Shown here: positions 22,270 to 31,938 of the stretch, piece after piece | Numbering within the stretch: the stretch's first letter is position 1 | How the letters are laid out: each line of letters starts with the position of its first letter | From: CAYJPV01 sp964372095 | GTDB taxonomy: Bacteria > Acidobacteriota > Vicinamibacteria > Vicinamibacterales > JAKQTR01 | Direction of reading: 5' to 3' | Assembly: GCA_964372095.1 (NCBI GenBank) | Contig: CAYJPV010000024.1 | Span: 1 to 64,000 of the forward strand | Length of the DNA: 64,000 nt | Notes under the pieces: generated by a model | The model's input: the letters and a program-made list of their open reading frames with translations, nothing else | Database searches by the model: none | Told to the model about the DNA's origin: nothing | Translations under genes and position numbers: made by a program

Positions 22270-24678
22270 ATGGCGATCGGACACAACGTGATCGTGCGGG
22301 GCCTGGTACTCGCGGCGGTCATCTCCATCTCAGGCGTGACACAGGCCGGCGCCCAGGCCACAAAGCCCCCCGCGAAAGGCGGGGCGGCCGTGTCGCCGGC
22401 CCGCGTCACCTCAACCGACCCCGCGTTGCGGCTCAAGGGCTTCGAGCAACATCAGGCGATGAAGGCCGCGTCGGCGTTCAAGGATCTCAGCTGGCAGTTC
22501 CTCGGGCCGAAGAACGTCAGCGGACGCACCATCGACCTCGCCGTGATCGCACCGCGCGGCAAGCACTACACCATCTATGCTGCCACCGCCACCGGCGGGC
22601 TGTGGAAGACCGAGAACGAAGCGACCACCTGGAAACCGATCTTCGAGCAGGGTCCGACGACGTCCATCGGTGACGTCGCCGTGGCGCCGTCTAACCCGGA
22701 CATCGTGTGGATGGGCACCGGCGAGGCCAACATCTTCCGCAGCTCGAACGCCGGGGCCGGCGTCTACAAGTCGACGGATGCAGGCCGGACGTGGCAGCAC
22801 ATGGGCCTCACCGACACCTACACCATTCCGCGTATCGTCATCCATCCGACGAACCCCGACACGGTGTACGTCGCGGCGTCCGGTCACGAGTGGACCAACA
22901 ACGCCGAGCGGGGCCTGTACAAGACCACCGATGGCGGGAAGACGTGGGAGAAGATCGTCAGCATCAACGAGAAGACCGGTGTGATCGACCTCGTGATGGA
23001 TCCGGTCGACCCCAACACCCTGTACGCCGCCACCTGGCAGCGTATCCGGCTCAAGTGGAACGACCCGCGGACCTTCGCCGACTACACCGGCAGCGGCATC
23101 CAGAAGTCCACCGACGGCGGGAAAACCTGGGCGCCCATCAACGCGGGCCTGCCAGAGGCGAAGTTCAGGGGCCGCATCGGTCTCGACGTCTGCAAGTCGC
23201 AGCCGAACATCGTGTACGCCTTCGTGGACAACTACGAGTTGTCGCGTGAGCCGACGGAAGAAGAGAAGGCCGACCCGTACGGCATTCCGTCCTCAGGGTT
23301 CATCAAGGGCGCCACCGTGTACCGGTCCGACAACAAGGGCGCGACGTGGACGCAGATGAGCGGCCTGACGCCGGAGCAGAAGACGCTCATGGAGCGGCAC
23401 TCAGGGACCTTCGGCTGGGTGTTCGGCCAGATTCGCGTCGATCCGAACGATGCCAACACCGTCTACACGCTGGGGGTCAGCCTCCACACGTCGTCCGACG
23501 GCGGCAAGACCTTCAGGCGCCTGCCGACGCCGGGCAGCGACCACCACGGCCTGTGGATCGATCCGGACAACTCGAACTACCTGATCAACACCTACGATCA
23601 GGGATTCGCCATCTCTTATGACAAGGGCGCGACCTGGAAGGATTCGCGGCTCACGCTGCCGCTGGCGCAGTTCTTCAACGTGTCGTACGACATGGATACG
23701 CCATTCCGCGTCTACGGCTCCATGCAGGACCATGGCAGTTTCCGGGGTGTCGTGGACCTCAGCGCGGGCCGCAACCGGATTCCCACCGCCGACTTCGAAC
23801 GGGCGCCTGGCGGCGAAGGGTCCACACACGCGATCGACCCCATCAACCCGTCCATCGTTTATTCGTCAGGGTTCTACGGCACGCTGAATCGCAGCGACCT
23901 GGGCAAACCACGCGCCCAGCAGAACAAGGCTCTGCTTCAGGCCCGTTTCCCCGATGAAGCGAAACTGCGCGGTGAGTGGCTGGCGCCGACGATCCTGTCT
24001 CCGCACAACAACGAGATCGTCTTCCATGGGATGCAGCAGTTGATGATGTCGCGCGATCGTGGCGACACGTGGGAGACCATCAGCCCGGATCTCACGTACA
24101 ACATCGCGGCCGAGATGGGCGACATCCCGTACCACACGATCTCGACGATTTCGGAGTCCCCGCTGCGAGCCGGCGTGATCTACGTGGGCACGGACGACGG
24201 CAAGGTGCACGTCACGCGGGATTACGGCAAGACCTGGACGGAGATCATGGCGGGCCTGCCGTACCAGAAATGGGTCTCGCGGATCGTCGCGTCGGCCTAC
24301 AGCCTCGGCACCGTCTACATGACCCAGACCGGGAAGCGGGACGATGACTTCACGCCCTATGTGTGGAAGTCGACCGACTTCGGGAAGACCTGGACGAGCA
24401 TCGCTGCGAACATCCCGATCGGGCCGGTCAACGTCATCCGGGAGGATCCCGTGGACCGGAACATCCTGTATCTGGGCACGGACACCGGTGTCTACGTGAC
24501 CACCGACGGCGGGAAGGCCTGGCAGACCATCGGTACGAACCTTCCGGCGGCGTACGTGCACGACCTCGTTGTGCATCCGCGGGACAACGTCATGGTCATC
24601 GCGACGCACGGCCGTGGCATGTGGGTAGTGGACGTCGATTCGATCAACAAGAAGTCGACGCGTCCCCGGCGTTTCTAG
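22270..24678 (+). CDS. Exported sortilin/VPS10-like Asp-box (BNR) beta-propeller protein
   Basis: 802 aa. The start is fixed by caggagg at 22257-22263. A signal peptide ends near TQAGAQ. The mature protein carries about ten Asp-box motifs of the S-x-D-x-G-x-T-W type (STDAGRTW, TTDGGKTW, STDGGKTW, SDNKGATW, SSDGGKTF, SYDKGATW, SRDRGDTW, TRDYGKTW, STDFGKTW, TTDGGKAW), spread over the whole length, consistent with two stacked beta-propellers. No sialidase catalytic set is evident, so it is probably a binding or scaffold protein in the periplasm or outside the cell. Such proteins are abundant in acidobacteria. Confidence 0.88.
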   Translation: MAIGHNVIVRGLVLAAVISISGVTQAGAQATKPPAKGGAAVSPARVTSTDPALRLKGFEQHQAMKAASAFKDLSWQFLGPKNVSGRTIDLAVIAPRGKHYTIYAATATGGLWKTENEATTWKPIFEQGPTTSIGDVAVAPSNPDIVWMGTGEANIFRSSNAGAGVYKSTDAGRTWQHMGLTDTYTIPRIVIHPTNPDTVYVAASGHEWTNNAERGLYKTTDGGKTWEKIVSINEKTGVIDLVMDPVDPNTLYAATWQRIRLKWNDPRTFADYTGSGIQKSTDGGKTWAPINAGLPEAKFRGRIGLDVCKSQPNIVYAFVDNYELSREPTEEEKADPYGIPSSGFIKGATVYRSDNKGATWTQMSGLTPEQKTLMERHSGTFGWVFGQIRVDPNDANTVYTLGVSLHTSSDGGKTFRRLPTPGSDHHGLWIDPDNSNYLINTYDQGFAISYDKGATWKDSRLTLPLAQFFNVSYDMDTPFRVYGSMQDHGSFRGVVDLSAGRNRIPTADFERAPGGEGSTHAIDPINPSIVYSSGFYGTLNRSDLGKPRAQQNKALLQARFPDEAKLRGEWLAPTILSPHNNEIVFHGMQQLMMSRDRGDTWETISPDLTYNIAAEMGDIPYHTISTISESPLRAGVIYVGTDDGKVHVTRDYGKTWTEIMAGLPYQKWVSRIVASAYSLGTVYMTQTGKRDDDFTPYVWKSTDFGKTWTSIAANIPIGPVNVIREDPVDRNILYLGTDTGVYVTTDGGKAWQTIGTNLPAAYVHDLVVHPRDNVMVIATHGRGMWVVDVDSINKKSTRPRRF

Positions 24679-24680
24679 GC

Positions 24681-24710
24681 GGCTGGGCCATGGGCCATGG
24701 GCCAAGGCAA
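24681..24710. repeat. Short tandem array ggccatgg
   Basis: ggctgggccatgggccatgggccaaggcaa repeats a 7-8 bp gggccat unit immediately after the Asp-box gene stop. It is similar in style to the other intergenic arrays in the window. Confidence 0.6.
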
Positions 24711-24746
24711 GGGCGCAGTATGTAGCCCCGGGGTGGGGAGGCAGAC

Positions 24747-26456
24747 GTGCATCACACGCTTCATGTGTCACGCTGGATGATCGTTGTCGTGTGCGTCTGT
24801 GCCCTGGCCGGTGCCGTTGGTGCCGGCCAGGGCCACGCCCCGAGGCGCATCTACTGGGGCGACGAGGTTCCCAAGGCGTGGAACGGAACGTGGCCGGCGC
24901 CATTGCAGACGGTTCCGGAGCGGACACGATTGTCGCGTACCACTTCCACGCTGGAACTGCACGAATTCATCAACACGCTGAAGTGGCGTAGCGATCGGCT
25001 TCACGTCTTCCCGGTATTCACGTCTCCCACCGGCAAGATCGCGCCTGCGGTCGTGCTGGCCAGCCCGCGGGTGTCGTCTCCTGCAGAGGCCCGGGCGTCG
25101 GGCAAGGCCGTGATCTACCTGCAGGGCAACATCCATCCGCCAGAGCCCGAAGGCACAGAGGCCCTGCTCATGGTGATGCGCGACATCCTGTTCGGCTCGC
25201 GCACGCACCTGCTCGACAACCAGATTCTCGTCATCCTGCCGGTCTTCAACATGGACGGGACCGACATGGTGTCCACCCAGGACGGCACCCCGCACATCGC
25301 TGGATCCCGCGTGAACGCCAGAGGATTCGATCTGAACCGTGATGCGGTGAAGCTCGAGACCCCCGAGGTGAACGGGCTCTACCAGAACGTGCTGAATCGC
25401 TGGGATCCGCTGCTGTTCGTCGACCTGCACCTGATGGGCCGCGTGAAGCACGGTTACGCGAACACGTATGCGACGTCGACCGTGCCGGCGGCCCACCCCG
25501 GGCCGCGTACCTACGTGTGGGACACGCTCTTCCCGGCCGTGCGTGAGGCCGTACGCCGTGATTTCGGCCTCGAGACCTTCACGCATGCGCTGGCGGACGA
25601 CGTCTGGCCTCCCACCGTGTGGAGCCACGACAACGCCATCTGGAGCACCGAAGCGAAGTTCGTCGTCACGGACTATGGCCTGCGCAACCGGATGGCCATC
25701 ATCACCGAGACTCCAGGGCACCCCACCTTCGAACGCCGTATCTACGCGCAGTACGCCTACGTGCTGGCGCTGCTCGAGTACACGAACGCCCACGCGGCTG
25801 ACATGCTGAAGGTCGTCCGGGACGCGGACGAGGAGACGGTGGCTCGAGTGAAGGCGCAGGGGGAAGCCGGGACACTGCGGAACTGGGTGGACGGCAAGTA
25901 CGAATCGTGGGGCAAGGTCGAGGTTCTGGCCTATCCTGCCAACGAGGTCGCGTATCTGCCGGGCACGAGCGTTCGGGCCACGAAACCCGGGCAGGCGACC
26001 GGCCCGCCGCAGCGCGTGATGGTGGAGCATCTGACCAGGCCCGTCGGTACCAGGGACGCCGTCGTTCCGCGCGGGTACCTGCTGCCCGCAGACATGGCCG
26101 ACATCGCCGCCAAATTGCGGACCCACAACATCACGATCCAGGTCATGTCTTCCCCCCTGAAAGCCGAAGGCGAGCAGTTCGTCGTCAACCGGATGTCCAA
26201 GACCCGGCGGGGCGGCCTCAACCTGACCATCCTTGACGGAGGATTCTTCGGACCGTCCGTGCGCGAGTTCCCGGCGGGTTCGTTCCTGGTCGATCTGGCC
26301 CAGCCCATGGCCAATGCCGCCTTCTATTACCTGGAGCCGCAGGCCGCGGACGGGTTTGCCGGAGCCGGGTTGCTGGACGAGTACCTCAGGCGGCTGGGGG
26401 TTGACGAGCGCCCGATCGTCTATCCCGTATTCAAGTACCGCCGAATCGTGCCGTGA
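24747..26456 (+). CDS. Exported M14-family zinc carboxypeptidase-like protein
   Basis: 569 aa. GTG start at 24747 with ggggagg at 24735-24741. A signal peptide ends near GAVGAGQ. The M14 zinc site is IHPPEPEGTE (His-x-x-Glu, about 132-135), followed by FDLNRDAVKLETPE (substrate-binding Asn-Arg) and VDLHLMG with the third zinc His. The C-terminal part (about 340-569) is an extra domain. It likely releases C-terminal residues from peptides outside the cytoplasm. It fits the region's cluster of exopeptidases. Confidence 0.88.
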   Translation: MHHTLHVSRWMIVVVCVCALAGAVGAGQGHAPRRIYWGDEVPKAWNGTWPAPLQTVPERTRLSRTTSTLELHEFINTLKWRSDRLHVFPVFTSPTGKIAPAVVLASPRVSSPAEARASGKAVIYLQGNIHPPEPEGTEALLMVMRDILFGSRTHLLDNQILVILPVFNMDGTDMVSTQDGTPHIAGSRVNARGFDLNRDAVKLETPEVNGLYQNVLNRWDPLLFVDLHLMGRVKHGYANTYATSTVPAAHPGPRTYVWDTLFPAVREAVRRDFGLETFTHALADDVWPPTVWSHDNAIWSTEAKFVVTDYGLRNRMAIITETPGHPTFERRIYAQYAYVLALLEYTNAHAADMLKVVRDADEETVARVKAQGEAGTLRNWVDGKYESWGKVEVLAYPANEVAYLPGTSVRATKPGQATGPPQRVMVEHLTRPVGTRDAVVPRGYLLPADMADIAAKLRTHNITIQVMSSPLKAEGEQFVVNRMSKTRRGGLNLTILDGGFFGPSVREFPAGSFLVDLAQPMANAAFYYLEPQAADGFAGAGLLDEYLRRLGVDERPIVYPVFKYRRIVP

Positions 26457-26476
26457 CCGGCGGGTAGAATACAGGG

Positions 26477-27475
26477 ATGCTGGTCACTCTGACCCACGAG
26501 CATCTCGACGAGCCCATCGGTCCGTACGCGAGCCACGACGCCGTCGTACTGCATCCCCGCGAGTCCGTGGGCGACGTGCTCACGGCGTTTCGCGTGCGTC
26601 CCCTCGGCGAGCGCATCGTCTACTTCTATGTGGTCGACGACCAGGACCGGCTTGTGGGCGTGGTTCCCACCCGCAGGCTGCTGTCCGGGGCCCCGGACGT
26701 TCGGGTCGAGGACGTGATGATAAGTACCATCGTGAGCCTGAAGCAGGATGCCACGGCCCGCGAGGCGCTCGAACTGATGCTCGACCGCCACCTGCTTGCG
26801 CTGCCGATCGTGGATGGCGATGGCCGCTTCTCGGGGACTGTCGACGTCACGCTGTTCACGGACAGCCTGCACGATCTCACCGAGCGGCAGACGTCCCGTG
26901 ACGTCTTCCAGATGATCGGCGTTCACCTCACGCGCGGTGTCTCCTCGTGGCGGGCGTTCGCCGATCGGTTCCCCTGGCTGCTGTCGAACATCGCGGGCGG
27001 CCTTGTCGCGGCTTTCCTCGCCAGCCTGTTCGAGCCGCTCCTCGACGCCGTCATCGTCCTGGCCCTCTTCATTCCGGTCGTGCTTGCCCTTGCCGAGAGC
27101 GTCAGTATCCAGTCGGTCGGGCTGACGCTCCAGAGTCTGCACGGCGCCCGCATCGACTGGCGTTTCCTCGGAGGAGCCCTGCGGAACGAATCCGGCGTGG
27201 CCCTCATGCTGGGCCTGGCAGCCGGCACCGTGGTGGGGCTCGTGGCCTGGGCCTGGAAGTCCGATGCGCTGGTGGCCCTCGCGATCGGCGGCAGCATCGC
27301 GCTGTCGATGCTGACGGCCTGCCTGCTTGGCGTGCTGCTTCCGGTGACCCTGCGGTAGCTGAAACGGGACCCGAAGGTGGCCGCAGGCCCCGTGGTGCTC
27401 GCCCTGGCCGACACGGCCACGCTGCTCTTCTACTTCACGCTGTCAGGCGCCCTGCTGATGCGGTCAGTGTCCTGA
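26477..27475 (+). pseudogene. MgtE-like magnesium transporter interrupted by an in-frame amber codon
   Basis: The first open frame (26477-27358) encodes 293 aa: two CBS domains (about 15-145) and an MgtE membrane domain with the characteristic ALAESVSIQSVGLTLQSL and LRNESGVALMLGLAAG helices. It stops at TAG 27356-27358 right after LLPVTLR. The same frame then continues for 38 codons (LKRDPKVAAGPVVLALADTA...) to TGA 27473-27475, which matches the usual MgtE C-terminus with its DPA-like motif and final helix with Asp. So the last transmembrane helix is cut off by one nonsense codon. The gene also lacks the MgtE N-terminal domain, as some short family members do. Readthrough, loss of function or a sequence error are all possible. 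Confidence 0.8.
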
Positions 27476-27481
27476 CTCCGG

Positions 27482-28138
27482 TCACGCGAACAGCGACCGC
27501 ACGCTCAGCGCCGCGAGGGCGATGAGCGCGGCGCCCGTGGCGGCGTGCAGCACCCACGCCCGCCCGCGAGCAGCCAGTGCCGTCGCCACCTGCCCGAACG
27601 CCACGGCATACAACGAGTGACAGGCGAAGGCCATCGACACGTGGATAGCGCCGAGCAGGACGAAGCTGGCTGCGAAAGGGTCAGCGGCCCCGATGAACTG
27701 CGGAACCGTTGCCGCGTAGAAGACGGGAATCGACGGGTTCAGTAGATTCGTCACGGCCCCTTCACCCATCCTGGTCCCGGCAGCCGGTGCGCGGGTGTGC
27801 GGGGCCGGCTCTGCACTGTCGTTCGCCAGCCCCGATTTCAGTGCCCGGGCCCGGGCCAGGCTGCGTGCGCCGAGCCACGTGAGGCACAGTCCCCCGACGA
27901 CCCGGATGGCATCCAGTGCGCCAGGCGCGCTGCTGAGGATGACGCCAAGGCCAGCCCCCGCGGCGACGGCCCAGGCGGTGTTCCCGAGTGCAATGCCGAG
28001 AGCCGTTGCCAGTCCCGCCCGCTTGCCGCCCTCGGCCGTGTTGCGCAACACCACGGCGGTCGACATGCCCGGCGCCAGCACGAGCAGCGCTGCAACACCT
28101 GAAAAAGCCACGATGGACGCGGGTGGAAGAGGCAGCAT
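27482..28138 (-). CDS. LysE/RhtB-family exporter
   Basis: 218 aa from ATG 28138 (an upstream ATG at 28177 would add 13 residues; neither has a clear ribosome site). Six transmembrane helices in the LysE pattern, starting PPASIVAFSGVAALLVLAPG, then STAVVLRNTAEGGKRAGLATALGIALGN and TNLLNPSIPVFYAATVPQF. The family exports amino acids or related small molecules. It is convergent with the mgtE remnant, 6 bp away. Confidence 0.88.
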   Translation of the reverse strand: MLPLPPASIVAFSGVAALLVLAPGMSTAVVLRNTAEGGKRAGLATALGIALGNTAWAVAAGAGLGVILSSAPGALDAIRVVGGLCLTWLGARSLARARALKSGLANDSAEPAPHTRAPAAGTRMGEGAVTNLLNPSIPVFYAATVPQFIGAADPFAASFVLLGAIHVSMAFACHSLYAVAFGQVATALAARGRAWVLHAATGAALIALAALSVRSLFA

Positions 28139-28234
28139 CACTGCCGCAGTGTAGCGAAGAATGTTGGTGACGGGCATGTGTTATCGTCAGCACGCTCAGG
28201 TCGAGACCCTGAGCGTAACAACCGAGGAGTCCCC

Positions 28235-29455
28235 ATGCTGCGCGCGTTCGTCCTCACCCTGTCCTGCATACTGGCCTGCACGGCCATCGCGGCTGCGCAG
28301 CTATCCCCCGTCCGCGAGAGCAGGCCCCCGCAGCGGCCGCGGGCCCGCGACCTCGGCGTTCCGTTCGAAGGGACACCAGGGCCGCTCAATGCGATCACCG
28401 ATGTGAAGGGAGTCGAGGTCGGGCACGTCACGCTCGTCGATGGCGACGGACCGCTGACCGTCGGCAGGGGCCCTGTCCGGACCGGGATCACGGCGGTGTT
28501 TCCCCAGGGGCGCGACTTCCGCGGCCGTGTCTTCAGCGCCTGGTACACCCTCAACGGCAACGGCGAGATGACCGGGACGACCTGGCTGCGCGAGTCCGGG
28601 TGCCTGGGCACGCCGATTCTCGTCACGAACACGCACAGCGTTGGCGTCGTCCGCGATGCCGTCATCGAGTGGAACGCCCGGAAAGGCACCTCCGGGGACT
28701 ACTCGGGCGACTTCAGCCTGCCCGTCGTTGCCGAAACCTGGGACGGCGTCCTGAACGACATCGACGGGTTCCACGTGAAGAAGGAGCACGTCTTCGAGGT
28801 GTTGGCGTCCGCCAGGCCCGGGCCCGTCGCCGAGGGCAACGTCGGCGGCGGGACGGGCATGGTCTGCCATCAGTTCAAGGGCGGCATCGGCACGTCGTCC
28901 CGCGTCCTCCCGGCCGCCGACGGCGGCTACGTCGTCGGCGTACTGGTCCAGGCCAACTACGGTCTGCGCAGCCAGTTGACGATCGCCGGTGTGCCAGTCG
29001 GGAAAGAGATTCCGGACTTCATGCCGCAGGAGTACGTCCGGCTAAAGCCGGACGCCACGAGGGCGCAGGAGCAGGGCTCGATCATTGTCGTCGTCGCGAC
29101 CGACGCGCCGCTGCTGCCGCACCAACTCGACCGGATCGCCAGGCGCGTGCCGCTGGGTATCGGTGCCGTTGGCGGACGGGGCGGCAATAGTTCCGGCGAC
29201 ATCTTTATCGCCTTCTCCACCGCGAACCCTGACGCCGCGAAGCTGTCAGGCCTGGCCAGCCTGACGATGTTGCCGAACGAACGGATGAACCCGCTGTTCG
29301 CCGCCACCGCGGAGGCCGTCGAAGAGGCCATCGTCAATGCCCTCGTCGGCGCCGACACGATGACGGGTATCAATGGGAACCGGGTGTACGCGTTGCCACA
29401 CGACCGTCTGCGGGAGGCCCTGAAGAAGTACAACCGCCTGGTTCCCCGCACCTGA
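28235..29455 (+). CDS. Exported S58-family aminopeptidase (DmpA-like), self-processing
   Basis: 406 aa from ATG 28235 (gagga at 28224-28228). A signal peptide ends near AIAAAQ. S58 signatures: LNAITDVKGVEVGHVTL, RTGITAVFP, AETWDGVLNDIDG, GNVGGGTGM and the predicted autocleavage point G281/S282 in EQGSIIVVVATDAPLLP, where Ser282 would become the N-terminal nucleophile of the beta chain. Residues 268-276 (VRLKPDATR) are encoded by a dispersed palindromic repeat and lie just five residues before the cleavage site. The family cleaves N-terminal residues from peptides or amides. Confidence 0.92.
   Translation: MLRAFVLTLSCILACTAIAAAQLSPVRESRPPQRPRARDLGVPFEGTPGPLNAITDVKGVEVGHVTLVDGDGPLTVGRGPVRTGITAVFPQGRDFRGRVFSAWYTLNGNGEMTGTTWLRESGCLGTPILVTNTHSVGVVRDAVIEWNARKGTSGDYSGDFSLPVVAETWDGVLNDIDGFHVKKEHVFEVLASARPGPVAEGNVGGGTGMVCHQFKGGIGTSSRVLPAADGGYVVGVLVQANYGLRSQLTIAGVPVGKEIPDFMPQEYVRLKPDATRAQEQGSIIVVVATDAPLLPHQLDRIARRVPLGIGAVGGRGGNSSGDIFIAFSTANPDAAKLSGLASLTMLPNERMNPLFAATAEAVEEAIVNALVGADTMTGINGNRVYALPHDRLREALKKYNRLVPRT
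29032..29059. repeat. Dispersed palindromic element, copy 2, inside the S58 peptidase gene
   Basis: The palindrome GTCCGGCTAAAGCCGGAC (29036-29053) with flanks gtac and gccacg is in frame within the peptidase gene. The 28-nt unit 29032-29059 matches the reverse complement of 35027-35054 at 27 of 28 positions. Confidence 0.9.
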
Positions 29456-29484
29456 CTGCCTGCGGCGAAACTACGGACCTGAAT

Positions 29485-29622
29485 CCCCCGGACCTCCGTA
29501 CGTAGCCCCGGACCTCCGGACGTAGCCCCGGACCTTCGTACGTAGCCCCGGACCTTCAGGTCCGGGGTACCCCGGGTCTGCCTTCGACGACGCTCAGGCC
29601 AGGAAAGACCCGGGGCTACGTA
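29485..29622. repeat. 20-bp tandem repeat cgtagccccggacct with terminal hairpin
   Basis: Three 20-bp units start at 29501, 29521 and 29541, with a partial copy at 29485-29500. The last unit runs into the hairpin ccccggacct-tc-aggtccgggg (29546-29567). An inverted partial copy, ccggggctacgta, lies at 29610-29622, directly before the stop of the convergent S9 peptidase gene. It probably serves as a bidirectional terminator between the two peptidase genes and may be a repeat family member elsewhere in the genome. Confidence 0.85.
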
Positions 29623-31869
29623 CTACTTTGTATTCCAGTCCGGCGGCGTCTGCCCGAGCAGGTGCCGCACGAAGAAGTCGAAGCGCCGACGTTCTCCGTA
29701 TGCGCCGCCCGAGCCGTGGCCGGCGCCTGGAATCACGAGCAACTCGAAGTCCTTGTTGGCCTTGATCAGGGCGTTGACCACCTGCAGCGTCGAGGAGGGG
29801 TCGACATTGGTGTCGAGTTCGCCCACGACGAGCAGGACCTTGCCCTGGAGCCGGTGGGCGTTGTCGACATTGGAGGATGCCGCGTAGTGCGGGCCGATGG
29901 GCCAGCCCATCCACTGCTCGTTCCACCAGATCTTGTCCATGCGGTTGTCGTGGCACCCGACTGCCGAGACCGCGGCCTTGTAGAACTCCGGGTGGAAGAG
30001 CAGGGCGCCCATCGAGTTCTGACCGCCGGCCGAGGTGCCGTACACGCCGACGCGCGTGGCGTCGTACCAGGGGTACTTCGCGGCGGCGGCCTTGTGCCAC
30101 AGGATACGGTCCGGGAATCCGGCATCCTTCAGGTTCATCCACGACACGTCGTGGAAGGCCTTGGATCGGTTCGACGTGCCCATGCCGTCAATCTGGACGA
30201 CGATGAAGCCCAGCTCGGCCTGAGCCTGCATCTGGTTGTACGCCATGAAGGTCTTCGGCACGAACGAACTGTGCGGTCCGGCGTAGATGTTCTCGATGAC
30301 CGGATACTTCTTGCGCGGATCAAAGCGGGTTGGACGGTAGATGACACCCCAGATGTCGGTCACGCCGTCGCGACCCTTGGCCACGAACACCTCGGGTGGC
30401 GCCCAGCCGAGTTTCGTCAGCCCTGCGATGTCGGCCCGCTCAACCTCGAGCACCAGCGAACGATCCGCGGTACGCCGCAACTCGAGCACCGTCGCCGCGT
30501 CGACGCGCGAGTACGTGTCCGTGAAGTACACCATGTCTGCCGAGAAGTTCACGGTATGGGTGAAATTGCCTTCCGTCAGGCGCACCAGGTCCGTGCCGTC
30601 GAAGTTGATCCGGTAGTAGTGCACGAAGTACGGGTCCAGGCCGGGTTCCTTCCCGCTGGCGCTGAAGTAGATCTGGCGTTTCTTTTTGTCGACCTTGGAC
30701 ACGCCGCGGACGACCCAGTCACCTTTCGTGATCTGCTGCGTGACCGTGCCGGTTGTCCCATCGAAGAGGTACAGGTGGTTCCACCCGTCGCGCTCCGACA
30801 TCCAGATGACTTCTTTGCCGTCCGCCACGTCGTACCGGTATTTCTTGCTGGAGTAGGTGAAGAACGTCTTCGGTTCCTCCGAGATGACCGGACGCGCCTT
30901 GCCGGTCGTATCCGCCTCAATCACCCGGTAGACCTGATGGCCGCGCTGGTTGTATTCGAAGGTCACGGCCGACGAGTCCTTGCGCCACTCCAGGCGGGAC
31001 AGGTCGTAGGGGTTAGGGAACAGGCTGCTCTCGACGACGACCGGGCGGCGCGACGCAACGTCCACGATCACGGGGTGGTCGATGTCGAGCGTATCTCCGG
31101 GCTTGGCGTAGAACCGCGACGAGTTCTTCGGCTGCAACTGGTCCTCGGGCGACGACTCGACGTAGTGCACCAGGCGGCGATAGCCGGGCCTCGTGCGGTA
31201 GGCCGCGACCTTCTTCGAGTCGGGCGACCACGCCACCGAGGACAGTTCGTAGCAGTTGTCCTCGGATCCGTCCAGCGTCAGGGGTGTCGTCTTGCGCGCG
31301 CCTTTCTCCCGCACGTGGATGTTGTAGTTGACGATCACGGCCTCGAGCGTGCCGTCCGGCGCGACGCGCGGCCGGGCGTCGGCAGGCGCCGGCGAACACG
31401 GCGGCGGCGGCTGCTGGCGTTCCCAGGGACTGACCACCGGCGTCCGCTTGCAGACGTAGTCGTCGAGTCCGCATGCCCAGTCCGATCCGTCGAAGCGGAC
31501 CTCGAGGATCTTCTCGTCGTTCATGAAAGTGATCGTGTTGAAGGGCAGCGACACCGGCTTGAGCGAGCGACCGGTGAGCTTCGACAATGTTGCCGCCAGA
31601 CGTTCGTGGTCGAAGGCTGGACGCTTCTGACCGGTGGCCGCGTCAGCCACGACGAACTGGTGGCCGCCTGGCACGGACACGCGGTACCAGAGGCGGGTGG
31701 TCTTGTCGATCCACGTCGCGGGCCCTGGCACGTTGAGGGCCGCCGCCTCGTACTGCTCTCGCAGCCCCTGGGCACGCTGGTAGTCGGCCGCCGTCACCTG
31801 GGCCCAGCCAGGGGCGGATCCCGCCAGCAGGGCAAAGGCCATCGAACACCGGAACAGGATCACACGCAT
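29623..31869 (-). CDS. Exported S9-family peptidase (DPP IV-type prolyl oligopeptidase)
   Basis: 748 aa. A signal peptide ends near GSAPGWAQ. The N-terminal two thirds form a DPP IV-like propeller (VAWSPDSKKVAAY, LEWRKDSSAVTFEY, KEVIWMSERDGWNHLYLFD). The C-terminal hydrolase has the nucleophile in VYGTSAGGQNS, the Asp in ELDTNVDPSST and the His in PGAGHGSGG. aggag sits about 7 bp before the ATG. It cleaves peptides, often after proline, in the periplasm or outside. It neighbours the S58 peptidase and the acetamidase. Confidence 0.92.
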   Translation of the reverse strand: MRVILFRCSMAFALLAGSAPGWAQVTAADYQRAQGLREQYEAAALNVPGPATWIDKTTRLWYRVSVPGGHQFVVADAATGQKRPAFDHERLAATLSKLTGRSLKPVSLPFNTITFMNDEKILEVRFDGSDWACGLDDYVCKRTPVVSPWERQQPPPPCSPAPADARPRVAPDGTLEAVIVNYNIHVREKGARKTTPLTLDGSEDNCYELSSVAWSPDSKKVAAYRTRPGYRRLVHYVESSPEDQLQPKNSSRFYAKPGDTLDIDHPVIVDVASRRPVVVESSLFPNPYDLSRLEWRKDSSAVTFEYNQRGHQVYRVIEADTTGKARPVISEEPKTFFTYSSKKYRYDVADGKEVIWMSERDGWNHLYLFDGTTGTVTQQITKGDWVVRGVSKVDKKKRQIYFSASGKEPGLDPYFVHYYRINFDGTDLVRLTEGNFTHTVNFSADMVYFTDTYSRVDAATVLELRRTADRSLVLEVERADIAGLTKLGWAPPEVFVAKGRDGVTDIWGVIYRPTRFDPRKKYPVIENIYAGPHSSFVPKTFMAYNQMQAQAELGFIVVQIDGMGTSNRSKAFHDVSWMNLKDAGFPDRILWHKAAAAKYPWYDATRVGVYGTSAGGQNSMGALLFHPEFYKAAVSAVGCHDNRMDKIWWNEQWMGWPIGPHYAASSNVDNAHRLQGKVLLVVGELDTNVDPSSTLQVVNALIKANKDFELLVIPGAGHGSGGAYGERRRFDFFVRHLLGQTPPDWNTK

Positions 31870-31938
31870 GGGAGTTCTCCTCGCGTCGAAGGCACACCGC
31901 GTGGGGCCGAAGGCCGATGGCCGTATGCCGACAGTCGA

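Noticed and set aside
28182..28197. Possible regulon site upstream of the S58 peptidase (TGTTA-TCGTCA-GCACG)
   Set aside because: Two mismatches and a poor -10 (TAACAA); kept out of the regulon list.
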